Assembly (NCBI GenBank): GCA_963665405.2
Contig: CAXXUH010000004.1
Location: 682,001-746,000, forward strand
DNA from: G963665405 sp963665405
GTDB lineage: Bacteria; Chloroflexota; Dehalococcoidia; Lucifugimonadales; G963665405
Direction of reading: 5' to 3'
DNA: 64,000 nt
Part shown: one piece after another, positions 26,014-34,673 of the stretch
How the letters are laid out: every line of letters begins with the position of its first letter
Position numbering within the stretch: position 1 is the stretch's first letter
Notes under the pieces: model-generated
What the model was told of the DNA's origin: nothing
The model's input: only the letters and a program-made list of their open reading frames with translations
The model's database searches: none
Made by a program: the position numbers and the translations under genes

Positions 26014-29000
26014 ATGATCGACGTCCAAAGCATCAAGCGTACGCTCTCCCAAGCATGGGGTGGGACGCCGCTACGGCCACCCCGGAGCAAGATGCCGGAC
26101 GCCCGTAGCCGACGGCTTCGCGACGTCGTCCGGCGCATTCGACGCTACGATTTTTCAGCCCACTCCGACGGCGAGCTCAGGAGCACGCTCCAACGTCTGA
26201 ACAGTCTTCGCGAGCTCGCGCCCGAGGTGTTCGCCGTCGTCGACGAGGCGGTCAGGCGGCGCCTTGGAGCATGGAGGCTCTTCGATGCTGGGTCTGACAA
26301 GGGAGCGCTGAGCCGATACGAAGACCTGGCCGGTCAGATTATCGACGCCGGTCCCTACAGAGACCGTATCGAGTTCTACAGCACGCCCGATTTCCTCGAC
26401 GGGTATGCGTTCGAGCGGAGCATCGACCCGATGCTCCGGGACATGAGCCTCGACGCCGGCGAGCGATCGATCGTGACGGCTGCCGTCTACGTGGCGGAGA
26501 AGCGCCGGACGGGTCAGGACTCCGATATTCTGCTGCCGGCCGAATTCTACCGGGCGGTGGCAGCGAGGGACCGAGACGGGCTGCTGAGCTTCCTCGTATC
26601 GGATGAGCAGCTAACCGTGGGACTGCTGCTGTCCGAGAAGGTCGTCGTGGAGATGAACGCGGGCGAAGGCAAGACCGTCGCCGCGTCGTTCTCCGCCGTG
26701 GCGCAGGCGCTGAGTGGCCGGAAGGTCCACGTAGTCACCGCCAACGAGTATCTCGCCGCGAGGGACAGGGACTGGCTCGCACCGGTCTACGAATCCTTGG
26801 GGCTATCCGTCGGTGTTGTTCTGAGCTATATGGAGGACGAGGAGCGAAGGCACGAGTACGGGCGGCACATCGTCTACGGCACGCTCCGGGAGCTCGGGTT
26901 CGACTTCATGAGGGAGAACCTCAAGCTCCCACCCGACGAGCCTGTTCAGGGCCCGTTGGACGTGGCCATCGTAGACGAGGCGGACCATGCGCTGATAGAC
27001 CAGGCACGGACGCCTTTGATCATCTCCGGCAACCCGGGCGGCAGCCGGCGGGCATTTGAGAGAGCGTGGCGCGCCGTCGACGGGCTGGTCGGGCTGCAGG
27101 CCGAGGCAGTCTCGCGCATGGAAGCCGAGCTGGGCGATGCCGTGACTGTGTGTGCGGATGAGAAGAAGCTCCTTGCCAGGCTCCTCGCCTCCGGCGCCGA
27201 GAGTGAGGTGCTCGGGTCCCGTCTGGCGCAAGACCCCCATCTGCATAGACAGCTCTCGGCGGTGGTCGACGCCGATCGCAACGACGGCGACGACGAGCTG
27301 ACGCAAGACCTCCTCTACGTCGTCGACTCCCACCGCGAGTCTGCTACGTTCACTGAGAGGGGACAGCATCTCTTGGAGGGTGCGCTGGGGCCGATCTTCG
27401 ACACCTCAACGCTCGAGCAGAGGCTCTCGCTCATCCAGGTTGACACCGGTGCGACGCTACAGGACCGAAGACGGCTGACGGATCGATTGCAGCGGCGGCT
27501 CTTCCGGCAGAACAACCGGATGAGCCACGTCTACCAGATGCTGAGGGCGAGCGTCCTTCTCAAACGCGATGTGGACTACGTGGTCGTGGACGGGGAGGTC
27601 GTGCTCATCGATGAAACCACCGGGAGGACACTCCCCGAGAACCGGTACCGTTGGGGCCTCCACGCTGCGCTTGAGGCCAAGGAGGGCGTGGCGGTCAACG
27701 CGGAGTGCGAGACCCTGGCCCAGATATCGGTTCAAGGGTATATGGGCCTGTACTCCCACGTCGCGGGATTGACGGGGACTGCCCTCGAGGCGCGGGACGA
27801 GTTCGAGCGGGAGTACGGACTGGAAGGCGTATGTGTGGACCCCAGTAAGCCGTCCGAGCGGGTGGACCATGGAGCGAGACTGTACTCGACCCGCCGCGAC
27901 AAGCTGGCGGCTATCGTCGACGAGGTCGAGTCGTGCAAGCGGGTCGGCCGGCCCGTGCTGGTGGGAACGCTCACGATCGAGCAGTCGCAGGAGCTCAGCC
28001 GGCTTCTGAGCAAGCGCGGCATCGAGCACAGCCTGCTCAACGCCGTAACAAACGCGGCCGAGGCCGAGACAATCAAGAAGGCGGGCTCGTTTGGCGCGGT
28101 GACCATCGCGACCAACATGGCTGGCAGGGGAACGGACATCATCGTGGAGCCGGGCCTGGACCGGCGCCTCGCCGAGGAGTTCGGCAGGATCGTGCTCGAT
28201 CTCCTCGACAGCCAGGTCGGGCGCGTAGAGGTGAGCTGCGGAACGCAAGAGGAGACGGTGCGGCTGCGCAACGCCCTTGACGCGCTCGACGGACTCACGG
28301 TCTCGGATGGCGCGGGCCTCGGCTCGTGCGCCAGCGTGCTGGTGGTGTCCGGGCGCGACGAGCCCTCCCCGGCCAAGCGTATCAGGCTGGATTTTGGCCT
28401 GGGGCTCTACGTCATCGCTACCGAGAAGAATCAGACCTCCAGGGTGGACCGACAGCTCAGGGGCAGGAGCGGAAGGCAGGGTGCCTTCGGCGCGTCGCGC
28501 TTCATCCTGTCCCTGGAAGACTCGCTCCTCCAGCTCCGCAGCGACAACGCCTCCTGCCTGGTGGACGGCCCGCAGGTGGACGGCGGCGGGCGGGCGTTTC
28601 ACGAAGGACCTAGGATGGATCGCCATCTCGCGTGGGTTCAGCGGCAGGCGGAGTCCGACGACGAGGTCAGTCGCAACCTGAGCCATCGGTACGGCCAGGT
28701 CCTGGAGGTCCAGGCCAGAGCCTACTATCGGGGCCGGAGGGAGATCGTCGAGGCCGCCTCGTTTCATGCCGTGTGTCTCGTATTCGTCGAGGGATGGGCC
28801 GTCCGCCTGGTTCGACGGCACTTCCCGGGCCAGTGGCCTCGCGACTACGCCCGGCAATTCGAGGAAATGGCGGAGGAGCTGCAGCTGGACCTGGGCGTCG
28901 ACTGCGATGATCTGTATGGCACGGGCCTCGAAGGTCTGGCCGCGGGGGTCGCCGGCCTGGTCACGGCGAAGCTGGAGGAGGCGCATGCTTCGCTGGGCGA

Positions 29001-29295
29001 CGTACAGTTCACAAGACTGGAAAAGCTGCTGTTCCTGCGCACGGCGGACCAGCTCTGGAGGGACCACCTGGCGCACCGCGAAGAGTCGGCGCTCAACACC
29101 ACGCTGGGTTACCTTAGCGTGAAGGCGACGATGACCGAGCTGGGCGTCCGCGGTTTCGAGGCCTACGAGCAGTTCAAGGCGGGGACCGTCGATGCGTTCT
29201 TGGCCAGACTGCTGGCATTCCCATTGGAGAGTGCCGGTGAGGGCGAGGGCGAGGAGATCGATCTCTCGGCAGACGTGCTTTCGATACTCGTTTAG
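26014..29295 (+). CDS. Divergent SecA-family translocase ATPase (accessory SecA)
   Basis: 1093-residue SecA paralogue driving export through SecY. Motor motifs are present: Walker A MNAGEGKT (about 214-221), VDEADHALIDQARTPLIISG (about 319), AGLTGTALEARDEFE, ATNMAGRGTDI, and RQLRGRSGRQGAFGASRF. The wing/scaffold end has LWRDHLAH. Canonical SecA has Walker A near residue 102; here about 110 extra residues lie between the AVVDEAVRRRLGAWRLFD helix and the Walker A strand. Another acidic insert (DDELTQDLLY) follows the preprotein-binding region. The C-terminal zinc tail is absent. The start ATG 26014 is plausible (GAAAGGCGAG upstream). It sits between a K+ channel and a secreted lipoprotein, suggesting dedicated export. 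Confidence 0.88.
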   Translation: MIDVQSIKRTLSQAWGGTPLRPPRSKMPDARSRRLRDVVRRIRRYDFSAHSDGELRSTLQRLNSLRELAPEVFAVVDEAVRRRLGAWRLFDAGSDKGALSRYEDLAGQIIDAGPYRDRIEFYSTPDFLDGYAFERSIDPMLRDMSLDAGERSIVTAAVYVAEKRRTGQDSDILLPAEFYRAVAARDRDGLLSFLVSDEQLTVGLLLSEKVVVEMNAGEGKTVAASFSAVAQALSGRKVHVVTANEYLAARDRDWLAPVYESLGLSVGVVLSYMEDEERRHEYGRHIVYGTLRELGFDFMRENLKLPPDEPVQGPLDVAIVDEADHALIDQARTPLIISGNPGGSRRAFERAWRAVDGLVGLQAEAVSRMEAELGDAVTVCADEKKLLARLLASGAESEVLGSRLAQDPHLHRQLSAVVDADRNDGDDELTQDLLYVVDSHRESATFTERGQHLLEGALGPIFDTSTLEQRLSLIQVDTGATLQDRRRLTDRLQRRLFRQNNRMSHVYQMLRASVLLKRDVDYVVVDGEVVLIDETTGRTLPENRYRWGLHAALEAKEGVAVNAECETLAQISVQGYMGLYSHVAGLTGTALEARDEFEREYGLEGVCVDPSKPSERVDHGARLYSTRRDKLAAIVDEVESCKRVGRPVLVGTLTIEQSQELSRLLSKRGIEHSLLNAVTNAAEAETIKKAGSFGAVTIATNMAGRGTDIIVEPGLDRRLAEEFGRIVLDLLDSQVGRVEVSCGTQEETVRLRNALDALDGLTVSDGAGLGSCASVLVVSGRDEPSPAKRIRLDFGLGLYVIATEKNQTSRVDRQLRGRSGRQGAFGASRFILSLEDSLLQLRSDNASCLVDGPQVDGGGRAFHEGPRMDRHLAWVQRQAESDDEVSRNLSHRYGQVLEVQARAYYRGRREIVEAASFHAVCLVFVEGWAVRLVRRHFPGQWPRDYARQFEEMAEELQLDLGVDCDDLYGTGLEGLAAGVAGLVTAKLEEAHASLGDVQFTRLEKLLFLRTADQLWRDHLAHREESALNTTLGYLSVKATMTELGVRGFEAYEQFKAGTVDAFLARLLAFPLESAGEGEGEEIDLSADVLSILV

Positions 29296-29379
29296 GCGGC
29301 CTACGGTTGTAGAAGAAGATCGACAGAGTAGCAGAGCCGCCGGGCTCCCGTACCTCGGCGGTTCAGGGGGAGTGAGACG

Positions 29380-30195
29380 ATGGGAAGAAAGCTAGGACGC
29401 CGCGGATTCGCGATGCTGGCGGGCACGATGGTAGTCGCCGGGCCCGTCGCAGCAGCATGTGTGCCGGGCCCCACCTACGAGCAGTGGGCCGAGACCGACG
29501 GGGCCGCCGGCCGGATAAACCTCGACGAGGTGCAGGAGGCCTTCAAGAAGTCCGAGAGCGCCACGGAGTTCGAGCGCAGGGTCAACGAGATCTACGAGGG
29601 CGACGGCCTGATCCTGATCCGGTCGAGCCAGGACGGCGACAAGCTGGTCCTGGAGGGCTTCGAAGACTTGCCCCCACCACCGAACGGCGATGGCACGATT
29701 GACGAGGCCGCCGACGACCTGCTCTTTTCCATCGTGAAGGAGAACAACAATAATGAGCTCCGGGGCCACGGAGCCAATGGATACTACCGTAACTCTTTTG
29801 GGGGCGGCAACTTCCTGTTCACATACCTGCTTCTCTCCTCCTTCTCCAGAGGTCCTTACTTTTACAGCACGCCGCGGTCTCGCGCCAGCTCGATGCGCGC
29901 GAACCGGACAAGCTATCGAGGGTCGTCCGGCTATCGGACCCAGGTCTCGAACAACGGCCGCTACTTCACCCGGCAGAGTTCCAACATCAGCCGTTATAAC
30001 AGCACGGGCAGAAACGTCAGCGGGTCGAGGAGCAAGTATCTGGCCTCGAACAAGACCACTGGAGCCTTCAAGAACAGCACGACAGGGGTGAGAAGCCGCT
30101 GGGGATCGACCTCCGCAAGCAGGCGCTCCGGAGGGTTCCGCGGTGGCGGAGGCGCCCAGGTCGTTGTCGGATCCAAGCGAGGAAGAGCCGGCTGA
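29380..30195 (+). CDS. Secreted Arg/Ser/Gly-rich lipoprotein with RR signal and GGFRGGGG tail
   Basis: 271 residues. N-terminus MGRKLGRRGFAML followed by a hydrophobic stretch and VAAAC: a lipoprotein signal with a twin-arginine-like RRGF motif. Mature part: acidic domain (INLDEVQEAFKKSESATEFE, YEGDGLILIRSSQDGDKLVL), acidic Pro linker, GHGANGYYRNSFGGGNFLF with a short hydrophobic run (TYLLLSSFS), then about 100 residues very rich in Arg, Ser, Tyr, Asn and Gly, ending RRSGGFRGGGGAQVVVG. The GGFRGGGG-type tail recalls DUF4247 and YgiB/YjfM-like surface proteins found with polyamine and DUF350 genes (from memory). Lacks Cys after the lipobox. It may be the substrate of the SecA or the transglutaminase-like enzyme; inference. 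Confidence 0.7.
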   Translation: MGRKLGRRGFAMLAGTMVVAGPVAAACVPGPTYEQWAETDGAAGRINLDEVQEAFKKSESATEFERRVNEIYEGDGLILIRSSQDGDKLVLEGFEDLPPPPNGDGTIDEAADDLLFSIVKENNNNELRGHGANGYYRNSFGGGNFLFTYLLLSSFSRGPYFYSTPRSRASSMRANRTSYRGSSGYRTQVSNNGRYFTRQSSNISRYNSTGRNVSGSRSKYLASNKTTGAFKNSTTGVRSRWGSTSASRRSGGFRGGGGAQVVVGSKRGRAG

Positions 30196-31339
30196 CGTCC
30201 GGCGCCTAAGAACGTCCGTGAATAGCGGAGATCATCCCTCGGAAGACGTCTCGGAACTCGTCGACCAGCCCGGTCGAGTAGCCCGGGAGCGGGGTGGCAC
30301 GCGATTGTCGACGTCTTGGGAGGGCCCCTTCGAGTTTCGAGTCACCCTTGGCGACATGGGCCTCGACGACGCGTTCCGGCTCAGCCTTCCTCCGGCGATG
30401 TCGCGGGTGACGCTCGGCGATCTCCTGGAAGAGGTCTTCTCAGAGGAGGACGCCGCTCAGCTCCGTTTTCTGTCTGCCCTCGACGTTCAAGCCAACCCCG
30501 ATCTGCCGGCGATGTACGAGGAGCTGCTGGACATCTTCGCCCAATGGCGTCGGGACGACTGTACCCTGAGATTCTTCGCCAGGCACGGGCCGCAGGTACG
30601 TCTGGTGGACCGCTTGGAAGATCATTTCAGCTTCCGGCCGTCGCGTGGAGAGCGCTTCGCCGCCCCAACCCTGGACCTTGCCATCGAGCAGACTCACGAT
30701 GTGCTGGGCCGGTTCGCTGACTGGGAAGGCGGCAACGGCGCTCTGATGCGGTGGCTTCAGCAGCGGACCTTTCTGTACTTCATGGACAAGCACCGTTTCC
30801 GTCTGCCGGTCGACCCGAGCGACGGGCTGAGCCGGGGCCTATTGCCCATCGCCAACGAGCTTGCGTCGAAGGGTCTCGTCACAGGGTCCGAGGAGTCCGG
30901 GGTTTTTGAGCCGACAGACGAGGGCGAGGAGCTTACCCAGCGGATGGTGGTGGAGGCCGAGTCGTACATAGATAGATTCGACCTCTTCAGCGACACCTTG
31001 CTGGAGGCCGGCGAGGAGGTCGAGTTCGGCACGGGGGATGGCGAGGACCTGCGTGTGCAGGTCTACGGGAGCGAGGGCGTGGACCCGGTGCGGGCCGTTT
31101 TCCTTCTGCTCCTCTACGATTCGACTCTAGACGCCTGCGTCGAGACGTGGCAAGAGGCCATCCACAGGGAGGAGTTCTTCAACGAGCTCCTTCGTCCGGT
31201 CCTCGATCACGCGAGGGTTGACGACGAGCTGATCGGGCTGGTCATCGAGAGCGGATACGCCCACGGCGAGGAGCTTTCCGAGGCGGAAGAGGAGCGCGCC
31301 TTCGAGCGGGACGTCAGGCGAAGGGTTCGCTCTGAGTGA
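30143..31339 (+). CDS. Acidic protein of unknown family in the polyamine/SecA cluster
   Basis: Up to 398 residues, cytoplasmic, strongly acidic, no membrane segment. Mid-part is helical (VTLGDLLEEVFSEEDAAQL, YEELLDIFAQWRRDD, GNGALMRWLQQRTFLYFMDK) followed by a winged-helix-like stretch (IANELASKGLVTGSEESGVF, DEGEELTQRM). The C-terminal third has a distinct block (GDGEDLRVQVYGSEGVDPVR, VFLLLLYDSTLDACVETWQE, VIESGYAHGEEL). No family recognised. The GTG at 30143 makes a 53-base overlap with the lipoprotein gene; GTG 30219 is an alternative start that removes it. Overlap or close spacing marks it as the last gene of the + strand operon. Confidence 0.65.
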   Translation: MAEAPRSLSDPSEEEPADVRRLRTSVNSGDHPSEDVSELVDQPGRVARERGGTRLSTSWEGPFEFRVTLGDMGLDDAFRLSLPPAMSRVTLGDLLEEVFSEEDAAQLRFLSALDVQANPDLPAMYEELLDIFAQWRRDDCTLRFFARHGPQVRLVDRLEDHFSFRPSRGERFAAPTLDLAIEQTHDVLGRFADWEGGNGALMRWLQQRTFLYFMDKHRFRLPVDPSDGLSRGLLPIANELASKGLVTGSEESGVFEPTDEGEELTQRMVVEAESYIDRFDLFSDTLLEAGEEVEFGTGDGEDLRVQVYGSEGVDPVRAVFLLLLYDSTLDACVETWQEAIHREEFFNELLRPVLDHARVDDELIGLVIESGYAHGEELSEAEEERAFERDVRRRVRSE

Positions 31340-31361
31340 ATCCGCAGGGTGTTGACCCCCC

Positions 31362-31472
31362 CTTTTCGACCATCCCCCTGGCCCCCTTCCTGGCCAGGAA
31401 GGGGTGAGAAATCATATCTGAGGGAAACCCTCAGACTCCTGGCAAAGGGGCTTCGCCCCTCTGCACACCCCA
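31362..31472. repeat. Dispersed hairpin repeat (copy 6)
   Basis: Same family: TTTTCGACCATCCCCCTGG, the CCCCCTTCCTGGCCAGGAAG palindrome, TCTGAGGGAAACCCTCAGA, then GGCAAAGGGGCTTCGCCCCTC in place of the ATCCCGAC hairpin. It lies between two convergent genes, so it could serve as a two-way terminator. Confidence 0.78.
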
Positions 31473-31487
31473 TATTTCGTCATCCTG

Positions 31488-32375
31488 CTAGACGGCGAAG
31501 AACAGAATCAGGCTGGCGCTGACGACCACCGCGCTCTCTATCAGGGCTACGCCCAGGTTGCGGTCTATTGCCAGCTCGTCGGCCACCTTTACGCGCGGGA
31601 ACATGACGAAGTCGACGATCAGCCTCATCGCCAAGAGGAGGCCGAATCCGAAGGCGGCGAAGGTGATGAATCCCGCCAGCGCCTCTTCCCAGCCGACGAA
31701 GTCGCCAAAGACCGCCTTGAGCACCACTATGCCTATGGCGACCAGGTTGCCGGCCAACGCGACGCCGACCGCAGTGTTGTTCTTGTCGATCTGCTCGTGA
31801 ATGTTGAACGAGGTCGTGAGCTCGTAGAACAGGGTATACAGCACCAACACGACCAGGCCGAGACCGGCGAAAGCGAACGAGGTCTCGGGACCCCCGCCCT
31901 CGCCGGACACGGACCCCGCTATGACGAGGGCGGCCGCGATGTACACGCCCGCCTCGACCGCCCCTGTGCCGACGTTCTGGTCGTCGATGATCTTCCGCTC
32001 GGTGCTGAAACGGTGGAGCACCAGCCTGTCCACCACGATCCTCGCGACGTTGAGCACCACGATCCCCACGAGGGAGGTTACGAACACCTCCAGGACATCC
32101 TGCCAGTAGTCGGTCGTGAACCCCAGGCCGTCCGCTACAATCGGGGTGAAGTCCTGGTAGACGGCGCCCACGAAGACGATCACTATGCCCAGGTAGTAGC
32201 CGGTAATACTCAGGCCGAGAGCGACGTTGTCTTTCGTTCGAAGCTGGTTGTTGATCTTATAGGGCGTGACAAAGTCCTGAATCAGCTTTCCTATCACCAG
32301 CACCGCCACGCCGATACCGACGTAAACGAGACCCCTCGGAAATAGCTCCAGAGTATCTACAAAAGCGTCACCCAT
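31488..32375 (-). CDS. DUF350 family membrane protein, duplicated domain
   Basis: 295 residues with eight predicted membrane helices. Two DUF350-type halves (about 1-140 and 150-295) can be aligned: each has a TM helix, a polar segment with charged residues before a helix start (RTKDNVALGLSITGYYLG; DKNNTAVGVALAGNLVAIG), then two or three more helices, with a last half-unit DRNLGVALIESAVVVSASLI. DUF350 (YjfL-type) has no proven function but clusters with polyamine and ion-channel genes. ATG has CGGGAGACGACGAA upstream. It lies 30 bases after the DUF4178-like gene (same operon) and converges on the SecA/NspC gene run. Confidence 0.82.
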   Translation of the reverse strand: MGDAFVDTLELFPRGLVYVGIGVAVLVIGKLIQDFVTPYKINNQLRTKDNVALGLSITGYYLGIVIVFVGAVYQDFTPIVADGLGFTTDYWQDVLEVFVTSLVGIVVLNVARIVVDRLVLHRFSTERKIIDDQNVGTGAVEAGVYIAAALVIAGSVSGEGGGPETSFAFAGLGLVVLVLYTLFYELTTSFNIHEQIDKNNTAVGVALAGNLVAIGIVVLKAVFGDFVGWEEALAGFITFAAFGFGLLLAMRLIVDFVMFPRVKVADELAIDRNLGVALIESAVVVSASLILFFAV

Positions 32376-32405
32376 TTCGTCGTCTCCCGTCGGGTTCGTT
32401 AGCGA

Positions 32406-32984
32406 TCACTTCTTGAAAACGCTCACAAGGTCTGGGGACAGCGCCTCGGAGGCGTACACCTCGAAGGGCATCCCCTCCCACTTGACCACCGCGATCGTCT
32501 TGCCACGGCCCGCGGTGAAGAATTCCCACAGGTAAAAGCCTTCGCCCTCGTCTCGGTCGTCCTCGAAGCGGAAGACCTCGTAGCTGTTGCTGAAGGAGTA
32601 CCGTTCGCCCTCATACTCCAGGGAGTTGTCCAGGGACTGCTCCTCGTCTATCCGGACGAGGTCGTCGTTGGTGAGGCCCACCGCGGACAGTGCCATGGGG
32701 GCTTCCTGCGTGGTCACGAACATGGTCAGGCCCCCGTCGTCCGACCATTCGATGGCTATGGGCCGGTCTCCATCCGAGCCCACCAGATCATACCACTTAC
32801 CGTAGGAGCTTTCGTAGCGGTTGATCTTCTCCGTGACGACATAGGCGTCTTCGAGAGCCAAAGAGAAGCCGCTGATGACCACGACATCGCCGATCCTGGC
32901 CGACCTGATGGAATCGTCCACTTTGGAAGACCCCGAACTCGACGGGCGCCTCCCCTTTTTCCCTCCAAAGAGCGAGCGGAACAT
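32406..32984 (-). CDS. DUF4178-like soluble protein
   Basis: 192 residues. A basic N-terminus (FRSLFGGKKGRRPSS) is followed by a beta-rich domain: SARIGDVVVISGFSLALEDA, VVTEKINRYESSYGKWYDLV, RPIAIEWSDDGGLTMFV, and later YSFSNSYEVFRFEDDRDEGE, FYLWEFFTAGRGKTIAVVKW, VYASEALSPDLVSVF. This matches the DUF4178 pattern (a short barrel binding an unknown ligand). DUF4178 commonly neighbours DUF350 and polyamine aminopropyltransferase genes. Upstream of the DUF350 gene in a two-gene operon. No signal peptide. Confidence 0.72.
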   Translation of the reverse strand: MFRSLFGGKKGRRPSSSGSSKVDDSIRSARIGDVVVISGFSLALEDAYVVTEKINRYESSYGKWYDLVGSDGDRPIAIEWSDDGGLTMFVTTQEAPMALSAVGLTNDDLVRIDEEQSLDNSLEYEGERYSFSNSYEVFRFEDDRDEGEGFYLWEFFTAGRGKTIAVVKWEGMPFEVYASEALSPDLVSVFKK

Positions 32985-33164
32985 CCCTTAGCCTCCCACC
33001 CCTCGGGCGATAGGTCCCCGGCGGACGGGCGTATTCTAACCGCGCCGCGTGAGAGCGGTCAACGCGCCGGTGCCCTCAGTTTGGTTTCCACGTTCAACAT
33101 CGCTGTCATCCGGTCTTGAGGGACCCTACAAGGTCCGTGCAGAGCTCGCTGCTCCTAATTTGTC

Positions 33165-34559
33165 CTATCCCAGGGGTTTGATGTTCTGGTTGAGCCTAAA
33201 GAAGTTCGCAGGATCGTATCTGGTCTTCAGGGCGGCCAGCCTGTTGTATTTGGGGCCGTAGGCGGCTTTCACCCGCTGCTGACCCTCGTCGCCGTCCTCG
33301 GTCATATAGTTCGCATACACTCCATCGCTGAGGTAGGGCTGCATGGCCTGCCAGGTGCCTCGCACCCAGGCGATGTCGGCATCCGAGCGTCGCGAGCCTT
33401 CCCAGCTGGACTCCGTGCTGAAGTTCATGATCGCTTTGCGATGAGGAAACGCCGTCTCGTCTTCGCCGGCCCTTGCGACGGCTCCGCCGAGGTGCTCGAT
33501 GGAGATGACCGGAGCTGTCGCCTCCGGGTCGGCCATGCGTGCCAGCAGACTGTCGATCGCCGAGTCCGTCATTTCTCGCACGAAATTGGACTTGTGGTAG
33601 TGGCCCCGGCGAGTCTCCGGAGGGTCATCCAGCATGGTTTGGAGCCTCGAATACGAGCTCATCATCACGTCGTCGAGCACGTCCGGGCCGAGCGCGCGCA
33701 ACGGCTCTATCGCCTTCCGGCCTTCATCCTCCGGGCCGAGGTAGCACACGATGATCCGCGCCTCGGCGCGTTTGCCGGTATTCCTGAAGATGACGAGCCC
33801 GCAGGTCAGCTCCTCGGGGGCGTCGGGCAGGAAGTCGCGATAGACCTGCATCGCCCTGCGCGTCTTGCTCGCCGGGTAAATCAGATTGCCCGCGTAGACG
33901 GCATCGAGTGGATGCAACCGGTACTCGAAGTTGGTGACGATGCCGAAGTTGCCCCCGCCGCCGCGGACGCCCCAGAACAGCTCGGTGTTCTCGGTGGCGC
34001 TGGCCCTGACAAGGCTGCCGTCGGCGGTGACCATCTCCACGGACAGCAGGTTGTCGCAGGTGAGTCCATGTTTACGCATCAGGTAGCCGATGCCGCCACC
34101 AAGGGTGAGACCCCCGATACCGGTGGAGGAGACGACGCCGCCGGTGGTGGCGAGCCCGAAGGCCTGCGCCTCGGTGTCCAGATCCAACCAGGTACAGCCG
34201 CCCTGGGCGAGCGCCGTGCGGCCGGCCGGGTTCACGTGCACGGCGTTCATCGGCGACAGATCGATCATCACGCCGCCGTCGCACACCGCATTGCCCGCCA
34301 CGTTGTGGCCGCCGCCGCGGACCGATACGAGCGCGCCGTGATCCCTGGCGAGGGCCACGCCCCGAATTACGTCAGAGGTGCCTGCACAACGCACGATGAG
34401 CGCCGGACGCCTGTCCACCATCGCGTTCCAGACCTGGCGGACTCGGTGGTAGTCGCTGTCGTCCGGCAGGACGACCCGGCCCCTGAGGCCGGTCCGGAGC
34501 ACGTCCACGGCTCGTCTGTCGAACGCCTCACCCCCAACCCTCTGCGGTGCTCTGCTCAT
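33165..34559 (-). CDS. FAD-linked oxidase with berberine-bridge C-terminus
   Basis: 464-residue VAO/PCMH flavoprotein. The FAD domain shows VSVRGGGHNVAGNAVCDGG (about 78-96), where the His is the usual covalent flavin site, then TGGVVSSTGIGGLTLGGGIG (about 138-157) and NFGIVTNFEYRLHPLD. The berberine-bridge C-terminal motif is KYNRLAALKTRYDPANFFRL. Such enzymes oxidise alcohols or sugars, or close rings; the substrate is unknown. No signal peptide, so probably cytoplasmic. The Shine-Dalgarno is weak. Confidence 0.85.
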   Translation of the reverse strand: MSRAPQRVGGEAFDRRAVDVLRTGLRGRVVLPDDSDYHRVRQVWNAMVDRRPALIVRCAGTSDVIRGVALARDHGALVSVRGGGHNVAGNAVCDGGVMIDLSPMNAVHVNPAGRTALAQGGCTWLDLDTEAQAFGLATTGGVVSSTGIGGLTLGGGIGYLMRKHGLTCDNLLSVEMVTADGSLVRASATENTELFWGVRGGGGNFGIVTNFEYRLHPLDAVYAGNLIYPASKTRRAMQVYRDFLPDAPEELTCGLVIFRNTGKRAEARIIVCYLGPEDEGRKAIEPLRALGPDVLDDVMMSSYSRLQTMLDDPPETRRGHYHKSNFVREMTDSAIDSLLARMADPEATAPVISIEHLGGAVARAGEDETAFPHRKAIMNFSTESSWEGSRRSDADIAWVRGTWQAMQPYLSDGVYANYMTEDGDEGQQRVKAAYGPKYNRLAALKTRYDPANFFRLNQNIKPLG

Positions 34560-34673
34560 GGGGGTGATTATATGTTGACCCGGAGCGATTTGTCCTGCGC
34601 GGCGAACCCCTCGGTCTGCGGGCTGCGGCAGTTCGGCGAGGTCGAGGCTCTCGGCTCCGAGCCGTGACGCTCC

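Noticed and set aside
27457..29076. 539-codon open frame antisense to the SecA gene
   Set aside because: Shadow of the SecA reading frame; no motif, no ribosome site.
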